DNA of 8,840 nucleotides from Chloroflexota bacterium (GTDB lineage: Bacteria; Chloroflexota; Anaerolineae; Promineifilales; Promineifilaceae): the NCBI GenBank assembly GCA_024278255.1, contig JAJRTP010000009.1, positions 1 through 8,840 on the forward strand, read 5' to 3'. How positions within the stretch are numbered: position 1 is the stretch's first letter; the number at the start of each line of letters is the position of its first letter. A model generated the notes under the pieces. The model did no database searches. It was not told the DNA's origin and saw nothing but the letters and a program-made list of their open reading frames with translations. Made by a program: the position numbers and the translations under genes. Shown here piece after piece: positions 1 through 6,151 of the stretch.

Positions 1-62
1 CTAAAATCAGCCCCACTTTTTACCATATTTCTACCAATCCCAATTCCAAGAGGTTCTTACGA

Positions 63-2132
63 ATGAAAGAATATAAGACTGAAGAAATTCGCAATATCGC
101 TCTGGTTTCCCACAATGGCGCGGGGAAGACTACCTTTGTGGAAAGAGTGTTGTTTAATACAGGCGTCACGACTCGTTTGGGTGATGTGCAAAATGGCACG
201 GCCGTTATGGACTTTGAAGAAGAAGAAATCGGCCGTCATAGTTCCATTGCCACAGCCGTGGCCCCCATTGAGTGGAAAGGTTGTAAACTCAACCTTTTGG
301 ATACACCCGGCTATGTTGATTTTATCGGTGAAGTGAATGCCGCTTTGCGGGTAGCGGAAGGCGCCGTCGTATTTGTAGAAGCAGTTGCCGGAGTTGAAGT
401 AGGTACAGAAGTCGTCTGGCAAGCGACTGAAGAGCAAAATTTGCCCCGTATGATCGTTATCAACAAAATGGATCGGGACAATGTACGCGCTAATCGGGCT
501 TACAACAGCGTCATGGAAAACCTGAAGGGAAATTTTATTCCTCTCCAATTGCCCATTGGAGAAGGCGCCTCATTCAAAGGCGTGGTGGACCTGCTCTCTA
601 TGGAAGTCCGCTTGGGCGAACATGACGAAAGAGGCCCCATTCCTGACGATATGCTTGAGGCGGCAGAAGAGGCTCATTTGGCCGTTATTGAAGCCGCCGC
701 AGAAGGCAATGACGAGTTGATGGAAAGATATTTTGAGGAAGACACACTACCCGATGAAGATATTGTTTTGGGCCTGAAGCTGGCTATGGAACAAGGGTTG
801 TGTATACCCGTGTTGTACAGCGCTCCCCAGGCTGGCATTGCTGTCGTGCCAGTGCTGAATGCGATGATGCGCTTATTCCCCCACCCCGGCGAAGTAGGCC
901 CATTCCAGGCCACGGCCGCTGACGGTTCTGAGGTGGAATATCCAGTCAGCGATGCCTCACCCCTGGCCGCTTTCATATTCAAAACCCGTGAAGACCCCTA
1001 CGGCAAAATGAGCTACATTCGCATTTACGGCGGCCAATTGGAATCAGACACCAGGGTGTGGGATGCAAATATTGACAGTGAAGTGCGCATAGGCACTCTA
1101 CAACTGCTGCGCGGTAAAGAGCAAATTTCAATAAAACGGCTGCACGCCGGTGATATTGGCGCTGTGGTAAAACTAGGCGATACGGAAACCAACCATACCC
1201 TGTGTGACCGGGGGAACAAATTAGAAATAGCTCCCATTGTGCAGCCCAATCCCATCGCCTCCGTCGCTATCCATCCAGTCAGCCAATCGGATGTAGCCAA
1301 ATTAAGTCAGGCACTGAATCGTTTGGTCTCGGAAGACCCGACATTGAGCTGGCATTCTGAACCGGCTACCCGTGAAACGATTTTGACCGGGATGGGTACA
1401 ACGCATCTGGATATTGCTATTAAGAAAGCACAGTCTAAGTTTGGCGTCAATATGACTACCACCATCCCCAAAGTCCCTTACCGGGAAACGATTACTAAGA
1501 CGGCATCGGCTGAATATACGCACAAGAAACAAACAGGCGGGGCCGGTCAGTATGCCCGTGTTTTTCTGCGGCTGGAATCACTGGATGATGATGCTGACTT
1601 TGAATTTGATTCGGAAATTTTTGGCGGGTCAGTTTCAGGCCCTTTTGTGTCTGCTACGGAAAAAGGGTGCCGTCAAGCATTGGAGTCGGGGCCGGTGGCT
1701 GGATATGCGGTAGTAGGCGTCAAGGCCATTATTTATGATGGCAAGGAACACCCGGTAGACTCGAAGGAAATTGCTTTTCAAACGGCCGGCCGGGAATGCT
1801 TTAAGAAAGCCATGCTTAAAGCCGGCCCTATTTTACTGGAACCGATTTATGAAGTGAAGGTAACGGTACCGGCAGAAAATATGGGCGATATTATGGGTGA
1901 TCTGAATACACGCCGGGCGCGGGTGTCTGGCATGGATCAGGAAGGTACTAAGAGTATTGTACAGGCAGAAGTGCCGCTGGCGGAGATGCAGACGTATACG
2001 GCCGATTTACGTTCCATGACGCAGGGCCGCGGTGTGTTCAGTATGAAGTTTGTGCGTTACGGCCGTGTCCCCTCCCACCTGCAAGAAAAAATAGCGGCCG
2101 AAGCCCAGGCCCGCCGCGAAGAAGCTTCATAA
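63..2132 (+). CDS. fusA: Elongation factor G-like translational GTPase (EF-G2-type)
   Basis: 689-residue translational GTPase of the EF-G superfamily; EF-G itself drives ribosomal translocation. Seen in the sequence: a P-loop SHNGAGKT at residues 16-23, the DTPGY switch II motif at 80-84, NKMD at 134-137, and the domain IV signature QTGGAGQY at 490-497 after YRETI. Domains I to V appear complete, and the length is close to the roughly 700 residues usual for EF-G. Two features point to the EF-G-like (EF-G2) branch rather than housekeeping EF-G. The P-loop reads SHNGAGKT instead of AHIDAGKT, and the residue after DTPG is Tyr where canonical EF-G has the catalytic His. The canonical RGITI of switch I is replaced by GRHSSIATA. 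The start ATG at 63 has an AAGAGG ribosome-binding site at 48-53. The gene seems to stand alone; nothing could be called in the 62 bases before it. The symbol fusA is approximate, because the family is a fusA paralogue of less certain role. Confidence 0.93.
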   Translation: MKEYKTEEIRNIALVSHNGAGKTTFVERVLFNTGVTTRLGDVQNGTAVMDFEEEEIGRHSSIATAVAPIEWKGCKLNLLDTPGYVDFIGEVNAALRVAEGAVVFVEAVAGVEVGTEVVWQATEEQNLPRMIVINKMDRDNVRANRAYNSVMENLKGNFIPLQLPIGEGASFKGVVDLLSMEVRLGEHDERGPIPDDMLEAAEEAHLAVIEAAAEGNDELMERYFEEDTLPDEDIVLGLKLAMEQGLCIPVLYSAPQAGIAVVPVLNAMMRLFPHPGEVGPFQATAADGSEVEYPVSDASPLAAFIFKTREDPYGKMSYIRIYGGQLESDTRVWDANIDSEVRIGTLQLLRGKEQISIKRLHAGDIGAVVKLGDTETNHTLCDRGNKLEIAPIVQPNPIASVAIHPVSQSDVAKLSQALNRLVSEDPTLSWHSEPATRETILTGMGTTHLDIAIKKAQSKFGVNMTTTIPKVPYRETITKTASAEYTHKKQTGGAGQYARVFLRLESLDDDADFEFDSEIFGGSVSGPFVSATEKGCRQALESGPVAGYAVVGVKAIIYDGKEHPVDSKEIAFQTAGRECFKKAMLKAGPILLEPIYEVKVTVPAENMGDIMGDLNTRRARVSGMDQEGTKSIVQAEVPLAEMQTYTADLRSMTQGRGVFSMKFVRYGRVPSHLQEKIAAEAQARREEAS

Positions 2133-2134
2133 TG

Positions 2135-2221
2135 GAAACACGGATTGAACAGATCAAATGGATTTTCACGGATAAAGAAAATATCTGTGGAAATCCACAA
2201 AATCCGTTTAATCCGTGTTTC
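2135..2221. repeat. Long imperfect inverted repeat (hairpin) between fusA-like gene and esterase
   Basis: The two ends match perfectly in inverted orientation over 12 bases: GAAACACGGATT at 2135-2146 and AATCCGTGTTTC at 2210-2221. A second inner pair, 2160-2173 (GGATTTTCACGGAT) and 2183-2196 (ATCTGTGGAAATCC), pairs with two transition differences that would be G-U or A-C in RNA. The element therefore folds as one long cruciform or hairpin filling nearly all of the 100-bp gap. It starts three bases after the fusA-like stop and ends 11 bases before the esterase start. It has no T-run like an intrinsic terminator and looks like a dispersed non-coding repeat. From memory, similar AATCCGTTTAATCCGTGTTT strings recur in other bacterial genomes. 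Confidence 0.75.
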
Positions 2222-2232
2222 TATTCCCCACG

Positions 2233-2994
2233 ATGAACGAAAACCTGGTAAATCCGGAATTGGCCGGTGATTCATTTTTATGGGAAGCCGGGCCAACAGG
2301 GGCTCTGCTCCTCCACGGCCTGACAGCAACCACAGCCGAAGTCCGGCTGCTTGCTGCTGATTTACTGGCCCAGGGTTACACTGTGATGGGCCCTTTGCTG
2401 CCCGGTCACGGCGCAAAACCGGAAGACCTGAACACAATCACCTGGCAGGATTGGGCCTGGACGGCCGTAGCCAGTTACCAACACTTAGCCACACTATGTG
2501 ACCATGTTTTTGTGGGTGGTGAATCTACTGGTGCAGCTTTAGCCCTGCACCTGGCTGAACAGCATCAGGAAATCAGCGGCGTGTTGTGCTACGCGCCGGC
2601 CATTAAGCTGGCCATGCCCATCCACAAAAAAATGCAGCTATATGCTTCTGCCCCCTTCATCGAAGCCATCCCCAAAGCTGATGCGGACAACAATCCCTAC
2701 TGGCAGGGCTACAAAGTCAATCCCCTGCGTTCTGTGCAAGAATTAATTGCCTTGGGGCGAATAGTGCGCCACGACTTGGATAAAATCACCCAGCCGGTAC
2801 TGGTTGTGCAAGGGCGGCAGGATGAAACAGTCGCCGCCGATGCCGGACAAATTATTCTGGACAGCATACAATCTGATTTGCAGGAAATGGTCTGGCTGGA
2901 AGAATCAGGCCATATTGTCCTGTTGGAAGATGAACGGGAAGCAATCACCCAGTTAACACTACGCTTTATGGAACAAGCATTAACCGGCGAGTAG
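2233..2994 (+). CDS. Alpha/beta-hydrolase, carboxylesterase (Est30 / monoacylglycerol lipase-like)
   Basis: 253-residue cytoplasmic serine hydrolase that would cleave carboxylic esters or monoacylglycerols. Seen: the oxyanion-hole motif HGLTAT at residues 28-33, the strand-helix PLLPGHG at 54-60, the nucleophile elbow GESTG at 96-100 (Ser98), Asp197 in QGRQDETV, and His227 in SGHIVLLE. These give a complete Ser-Asp-His triad in the usual order and spacing. Length and the short cap region (about 125-180) match the Est30-type carboxylesterases of Geobacillus. There is no signal peptide or membrane segment. The ATG at 2233 is preferred over an upstream in-frame GTG at 2215, because the GTG lies inside the inverted repeat and would add six unconserved-looking residues. 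No clear Shine-Dalgarno precedes either start. The physiological substrate cannot be read from sequence. The stop codon TAG forms part of the following GTAG-headed repeat. Confidence 0.9.
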   Translation: MNENLVNPELAGDSFLWEAGPTGALLLHGLTATTAEVRLLAADLLAQGYTVMGPLLPGHGAKPEDLNTITWQDWAWTAVASYQHLATLCDHVFVGGESTGAALALHLAEQHQEISGVLCYAPAIKLAMPIHKKMQLYASAPFIEAIPKADADNNPYWQGYKVNPLRSVQELIALGRIVRHDLDKITQPVLVVQGRQDETVAADAGQIILDSIQSDLQEMVWLEESGHIVLLEDEREAITQLTLRFMEQALTGE

Positions 2995-3056
2995 TGCCAG
3001 GCACGGGGTGAATGCCTTGGTCATTTAGAAGCTTGATACCCCGTGCCTGGCGCTAC
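2991..3056. repeat. GTAG-headed inverted repeat (REP-pair-like) overlapping the esterase stop
   Basis: GTAGTGCCAGGCACGGGGT at 2991-3009 and its inverted partner ACCCCGTGCCTGGCGCTAC at 3038-3056 pair over 19 bases with one G-T mismatch, around a 28-nt spacer. Each arm contains a small palindrome (GCCAGGC). The outer ends are GTAG and CTAC, the tetranucleotide head known from REP elements moved by RAYT (TnpA_REP) proteins. The TAG of the first arm is the esterase stop codon. Confidence 0.75.
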
Positions 3057-3059
3057 AAA

Positions 3060-3092
3060 AAAAGGCGTTGTCTGAAACAGACAACGCCTTTT
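3060..3092. terminator. Bidirectional intrinsic terminator between convergent genes
   Basis: A perfect 15-bp stem, AAAAGGCGTTGTCTG (3060-3074) with CAGACAACGCCTTTT (3078-3092), closes a three-base AAA loop. On the plus strand it ends in TTTT followed by a pyrimidine-rich TCTCTTT stretch, which suits termination of the esterase transcript. On the minus strand the seven A's at 3057-3063 become a U-run after the stem, which suits termination of the secreted-protein gene whose stop is at 3111. Its place between two convergent genes agrees with action in both directions. Confidence 0.9.
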
Positions 3093-3110
3093 CTCTTTAC
3101 CTTTTTCTGA

Positions 3111-4787
3111 CTATTGCCCAGTCTGGAATATAATCGGGAAATAAGCCTGAACCTGCATATTACCGCCGGGGTCGGCCACAATGCCCGCTTCAGGCTCACC
3201 GGTAAACGCCTCCGGCGCCAGGTTTTGGGCGATGGCCCGTACTTCAAACTCTATTAAGGCCGTGCCATTGGTATCCCAACCGGGGACTATTGTAGCGGCG
3301 TCAAATGTAGCAAAGGTGGTTGTGCCGAGGAAACTCTGCCAATCCGTCCACGCGCCACCAGCCACACGATATTTGATATCATATTGGGTAATGGTTGTGG
3401 GCGCAAAACCAACCCAACTGACCTGGAAGGAACTGCCGTTGACGATGGGAGGGGAGAAAGGCAAAATAGTCGAGAAGGGCGTCAACACGACTGTCGTACT
3501 GGTTTGGCTCCAGGCACTGTAATTGCCGGCATTATCTATAGCCCGCACTCGGAATTCGTAGGTTTTGCCATCCTCAGCGCCGCTAGCCCAGTCAGATGTT
3601 TGCGAAGCAGGGTAAGTGCGTGTGCCCCAAGAACCGCCAGCTTCCCGGAACTGGACTTCGTAATTGGCTATGCCGGACTGAACATCAGACCCGGACCACG
3701 ACACCAGGAAAGATGATGACTGGGTGTACGTTGGCAGCGGGGTAATAGTGGCAGTTGGAGGTACAGTGTCTACGCGGGTAGATTTGGAAGTACTGTAAAC
3801 GCCAATATTACCAGCCTTGTCTACTGCCTGTACCCGGAACCAGTAAGTCACATTGTTACTACCGCCAAAGGCCGCAGATGTGTCAGTGGTGTGCATTTTC
3901 CAATCTTGCCAGGTGCTGTTATTGGTACTGTACTGTACATTGTAATGGTCAATACCGCTGGGGGGATTGCCGCCACTGCCGCAATCTGAGCCACTCCAAC
4001 CGACGGTAAACGTGGCTGGTGACCAGGCATTCAGGTTGTTGATATTGGCCGAAGGAGCGCAGTCATCCACATACACTGTATAGTCTACAACCAGATACGG
4101 TTTGTTGGCTTGTTCGCGGGAATGGTAGACACGTTGGTTGCCTTGGTCCGGCCGTTCGTCACTCTCGAACAGTATGCCATAGTTGGGACGGCCGTTAACC
4201 CATTCCTGTACAGCATTAGTCGCATTTACCGTTTTCCAACCATTTATCGTATTGGAATCACCCTGACCAATTATGTCGCCCCAGACCGGGTTATGATTAT
4301 TCCAGGTGACACTGTATTCACTCCAACTGGAAGCTATAAAACGGGCTTGAATAGCCATATTAGGATTGGGGCCGGTAGAGGCTTCCTGGTAAATATTAAA
4401 GGTAGCGCTGTTAATAATCGCATTGGAAGGGATAGAGCCAATATTAAATTCCATCAAGATGCGCTCGGCGCCATAATTTGTGAACGTAGAATCATATCCT
4501 GTGCGCAATTGACCAAAACCGCCATAGTTTGTATTGGGGAAATTGGAGGCCACAAAGGTGTCTTTGATGGTGGTGACATTGATGACAGTGGTAACAGAAT
4601 CAGGTGTCACAATCTGTTCCAGAATGGTCACTTCAGGCGGCAGATCATCGGGCACAGGCGTTTCATCCTGCGCGGCCGTGGTAGCAACCATTGTCGCCAA
4701 CAGAAAAAGGGCGACCAGAAACATGATTCTGGCCGGTTTGGCAAATAACGATGTAACTATTTTGGGGGATTCTTGTAATTTGAACAT
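3111..4787 (-). CDS. Secreted DNRLRE-domain protein with three fibronectin type III-like repeats
   Basis: 558-residue exported protein. Residues 1-39 form a signal peptide: a long n-region, hydrophobic core 21-35, and a likely cut after TTAA39. A short acidic, Pro-rich linker follows. A DNRLRE (CBM96-type) domain spans about 73-238; its signs are the opening DTFVASNFPNTNYG, the middle VTWNN and the closing YLVVDY. Three FN3-like beta-sandwiches follow at about 243-340, 342-435 and 440-545. The first two share WSGSD, SGI, VQ and a RVxAxDxAGN ending, so they look like a duplication; the third is more diverged. Cys243 and Cys269 could form a disulfide in the first FN3-like domain. No catalytic motif is visible, so a role in binding or adhesion at the cell surface is inferred. 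The C-terminus is AYFPIIFQTGQ, with no LPXTG motif or final membrane helix. The start ATG has a GAGGA ribosome-binding site on the minus strand at 4798-4794. Confidence 0.9.
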   Translation of the reverse strand: MFKLQESPKIVTSLFAKPARIMFLVALFLLATMVATTAAQDETPVPDDLPPEVTILEQIVTPDSVTTVINVTTIKDTFVASNFPNTNYGGFGQLRTGYDSTFTNYGAERILMEFNIGSIPSNAIINSATFNIYQEASTGPNPNMAIQARFIASSWSEYSVTWNNHNPVWGDIIGQGDSNTINGWKTVNATNAVQEWVNGRPNYGILFESDERPDQGNQRVYHSREQANKPYLVVDYTVYVDDCAPSANINNLNAWSPATFTVGWSGSDCGSGGNPPSGIDHYNVQYSTNNSTWQDWKMHTTDTSAAFGGSNNVTYWFRVQAVDKAGNIGVYSTSKSTRVDTVPPTATITPLPTYTQSSSFLVSWSGSDVQSGIANYEVQFREAGGSWGTRTYPASQTSDWASGAEDGKTYEFRVRAIDNAGNYSAWSQTSTTVVLTPFSTILPFSPPIVNGSSFQVSWVGFAPTTITQYDIKYRVAGGAWTDWQSFLGTTTFATFDAATIVPGWDTNGTALIEFEVRAIAQNLAPEAFTGEPEAGIVADPGGNMQVQAYFPIIFQTGQ

Positions 4788-4807
4788 GAATTTTCCTCAC
4801 TCCATTA

Positions 4808-4842
4808 TTTGGCAGCGTTTCATCAGTTTTAAAGCTGCCAAA
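4808..4842. promoter_or_regulatory. Inverted repeat in the 5' leader of the DNRLRE gene
   Basis: TTTGGCAGC at 4808-4816 and GCTGCCAAA at 4834-4842 form a perfect 9-bp inverted repeat with a 17-nt spacer. It lies just upstream of the ribosome-binding site of the minus-strand gene, inside its predicted leader. There is no U-run after it on either strand, so a terminator is unlikely. A protein-binding site or an RNA stem affecting stability or translation are both possible; neither can be chosen from sequence. Confidence 0.5.
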
Positions 4843-4908
4843 ATCAGCCCGGTTTACGCCGGCTCCCGCCAGGACACACCGGAAGAAACGATATTTTTTA
4901 ACTGGTCA

Positions 4909-4936
4909 ATTCTAACCTAATTGGGGCAAACGACAA
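4909..4936 (-). promoter_or_regulatory. Candidate sigma70-type promoter for the DNRLRE gene
   Basis: On the minus strand, TTGTCG (4936-4931) and TAGAAT (4914-4909) are separated by 16 bases. The -10 matches five of six consensus positions and the -35 four of six. Transcription would begin near 4902 and give a leader of about 115 nt that contains the 4808-4842 inverted repeat. This is consensus matching only. Confidence 0.45.
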
Positions 4937-4942
4937 AACAGC

Positions 4943-4970
4943 ATGACAATCTTTACAGATTTGATAAAAT
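4943..4970 (+). promoter_or_regulatory. Candidate promoter for the small secreted protein; implies a leaderless mRNA
   Basis: ATGACA (4943-4948) and TAAAAT (4965-4970) have a 16-base spacer; each matches five of six consensus positions. The start codon at 4978 lies only eight bases after the -10, about where transcription would begin, and no Shine-Dalgarno precedes it. If the promoter is real, the mRNA is leaderless. Its -35 is back to back with that of the divergent promoter, only six bases apart, so a regulator bound here could affect both. Confidence 0.5.
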
Positions 4971-4973
4971 CTG
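4956..4973. promoter_or_regulatory. Perfect 7-bp palindrome over the -10 element (possible operator)
   Basis: CAGATTT (4956-4962) and AAATCTG (4967-4973) flank a four-base GATA spacer. The 18-bp dyad covers the predicted -10 and ends five bases before the start codon. Such a position would suit a repressor operator. Because the predicted transcript starts after it, an RNA role is unlikely. AT-rich dyads of this length also arise by chance. Confidence 0.35.
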
Positions 4974-4977
4974 CGCC

Positions 4978-5280
4978 ATGAGGAAAGCGGCGTATATCTT
5001 TTTAGCGTTTTTGTTTCTGGCCGGTTTGCCGGGTGTAATCGGACTGCCGGTGTGTGATTTTTCCGGTTTTACGGCCGTCAGCCAAACAACACCCTGCGCA
5101 GGAGACACGGCCGTATCCCCCGCCCCGCTTGCCAAAATGCTTACCTGCGACTGCGGTCTGATCCACCTACCCGCCAATCTGTTTCTAACGGCCGTCTCCC
5201 TCTTTACCTCTCTTTCTTTGGGGGTAATTCCGGGGCAGGAAACGGCCGTAACCATCCCTCCCACTCCACCGCCTCGTTAA
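4978..5280 (+). CDS. Small secreted or membrane protein of unknown function, with four TAV tripeptides
   Basis: A 100-residue protein that I do not recognise. Residues 1-22 resemble a signal peptide or N-terminal membrane helix (MRKAAYIFLAFLFLAGLPG). A second hydrophobic stretch lies at about 64-85, and the tail is Pro-rich and ends PPTPPPR. Four cysteines are present, at 26, 40, 57 and 59, the last two as CDC. The tripeptide Thr-Ala-Val occurs four times (32-34, 44-46, 71-73, 89-91), each time encoded by the palindrome ACGGCCGT. The start at 4978 is chosen because the hydrophobic leader begins there and a promoter-like sequence ends just before it; an in-frame extension back to 4921 would cross that promoter. 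The opposite strand is also open from 5264 to 4953, partly because the palindrome reads TAV in both directions. I prefer this strand for its signal peptide. Real expression is unproven. Confidence 0.55.
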   Translation: MRKAAYIFLAFLFLAGLPGVIGLPVCDFSGFTAVSQTTPCAGDTAVSPAPLAKMLTCDCGLIHLPANLFLTAVSLFTSLSLGVIPGQETAVTIPPTPPPR

Positions 5281-5295
5281 GCAACAGACAATCGA

Positions 5296-5368
5296 GTAGG
5301 GCGATTTGCCAAATCGCCTTACATTCACAGTTTGCAAAATAAACGGGCGATTTACAAAATCGCCCTAC
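5296..5368. repeat. Inverted pair of GTAG-headed REP-like hairpins (BIME-like)
   Basis: Unit one (5296-5322, plus strand) is GTAG followed by GGCGATTT, a GCC loop and AAATCGCC. Unit two (5368-5345, minus strand) is GTAG followed by GGCGATTT, a TGT loop and AAATCGCC. Stems are identical and perfect, and the units face each other, so the outermost 12 bases (GTAGGGCGATTT and AAATCGCCCTAC) are also a perfect inverted repeat. A GTAG head before a hairpin, in inverted pairs, is the known layout of RAYT-mobilised REP elements. The pair fills most of the gap before the DsbA-like gene and ends six bases before its ribosome-binding site. No RAYT gene lies in the window. Confidence 0.8.
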
Positions 5369-5389
5369 CTTTTAGGAGAAAATAAACCT

Positions 5390-6112
5390 ATGGCTAAAAA
5401 ATCAAAGAGTTCTCTGCGCACGCGCCGGGCTGAGCAAATAGCCCAAAAAAAGAAAAAGCGCCGCATGTATTACATATTCGCCGGCATCGGGGCCGTCGTC
5501 ATTATTGCCCTTTTTGCCGTCATCCGGCAGGCCAACGCCCCGTCTCTGGAAGACGTCAAGCTGCCGGAAACCATCGAATCGCCCCCCGACGCCGACGGCA
5601 AAAACTGGGGGCCGGAAGACGCCCCCGTCGTCATCGAGGAGTATTCCGACTTCCAATGACCGTTCTGCAAGCAATTTGCTACTGACGCGGGACGTCAGCT
5701 CATGGAAACTTACGCCGGAAGCGGCGATGTACGTTTTGAGTACAAACATTTTGCCTTCATCGGCAACGAGTCCGTCAAGGCGGCCGAAGCCTCTGAATGC
5801 GCCGCCGAGCAAGATATGTTCTGGCCCTATCACGACACCATCTTTGCCAACCAGCGCGGCGAAAATGTGAACGCTTACAGCACGGCCGCTTTGAAAAACT
5901 TCGCCTCGGCCCTGGGGATGGATACGGCCGTCTTTAACGACTGTCTGGATTCCGGCAAATACAGCCGGGTAGTGCGCAACTAACTAACGGAAGGGCGGGA
6001 TCGGGGCGTCACCTCCACCCCTACCCTCTACGTAAACGGCGAGGAAGTAAAAGGGGCCGTACCTTTCGATCAGTTACAATCAATGGTAGAAACCATTCTG
6101 GCAAACCAGTAG
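5390..6112 (+). pseudogene. DsbA/BdbD-family thioredoxin-fold protein interrupted by TGA (codon 90) and TAA (codon 198); possible selenoprotein
   Basis: A 240-codon reading frame for a membrane-anchored thiol:disulfide oxidoreductase that would introduce disulfides into exported proteins and be reoxidised by the DsbB encoded downstream. Seen: a very basic N-terminus (1-25), a membrane helix (26-45), a linker, then the thioredoxin fold starting at VVIEEYSDFQ. Next comes codon 90, TGA (5657-5659), then PFC with Cys93. Family members read DFQCPFC, so the TGA sits on the first active-site cysteine. The helical insert is intact, with Cys137 in SECAAEQ and Cys185 in NDCL. Codon 198 is TAA (5981-5983), followed in the same frame by LTEGRDRGV, the cis-Pro loop STPT (Pro211), YVNG, and a natural end at TAG (6110-6112). 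There is no frameshift, and everything between the stops looks conserved. The start has AGGAG at 5374-5378. Either the gene is decaying through two nonsense changes, or TGA encodes selenocysteine and TAA is a later lesion or an error. Confidence 0.85.
5682..5698 (+). promoter_or_regulatory. Hairpin 3' of the active-site TGA, candidate bacterial SECIS
   Basis: CTGACG (5682-5687) and CGTCAG (5693-5698) form a perfect 6-bp stem with a CGGGA loop. The loop begins 28 nt after the TGA and carries G at its second position. Bacterial SECIS elements lie inside the coding region shortly after the UGA, with a short stem and a G at the start of the apical loop, so placement and shape are compatible. The stem is short, and a hairpin like this arises by chance often enough that it is only supporting evidence. 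Confidence 0.3.
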
Positions 6113-6151
6113 CCGCGATATCTTTAGGGTGTGTTTCAAATACTTTAGCGG

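Noticed and set aside
1..62. Promoter for the fusA-like gene
   Set aside because: No pair of -35/-10 elements with good spacing could be supported in the 62 available bases; it may lie upstream of the window.
2215..2232. Upstream GTG start for the esterase
   Set aside because: The GTG lies inside the arm of the inverted repeat and has no ribosome-binding site; the ATG at 2233 gives a normal-length N-terminus for the family.
3111..3150. LPXTG or PEP-CTERM sorting signal at the end of the DNRLRE protein
   Set aside because: There is no LPXTG or PEP motif and no final hydrophobic helix with a basic tail; only the aromatic-x-Pro pattern is present.
4953..5264. Open frame on the minus strand opposite the small secreted protein
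   Set aside because: Its openness is partly explained by the palindrome ACGGCCGT reading TAV in both directions. It has no signal peptide or clear ribosome-binding site, whereas the plus strand has a promoter candidate and a hydrophobic leader. Some doubt remains.
5296..5368. CRISPR array
   Set aside because: There are only two repeat units, they are in opposite orientation, and there is no regular spacer.
5702..5983. Separate small protein starting at ATG 5702
   Set aside because: It is the continuation of the DsbA-like frame after the TGA; no ribosome-binding site precedes this ATG and the piece lacks both the active site and the cis-proline loop.
5390..6112. Genome-wide reassignment of TGA to an amino acid
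   Set aside because: The other intact genes show no in-frame TGA across more than 2,300 codons, and the second stop in the gene is TAA, so a general code change is not supported.
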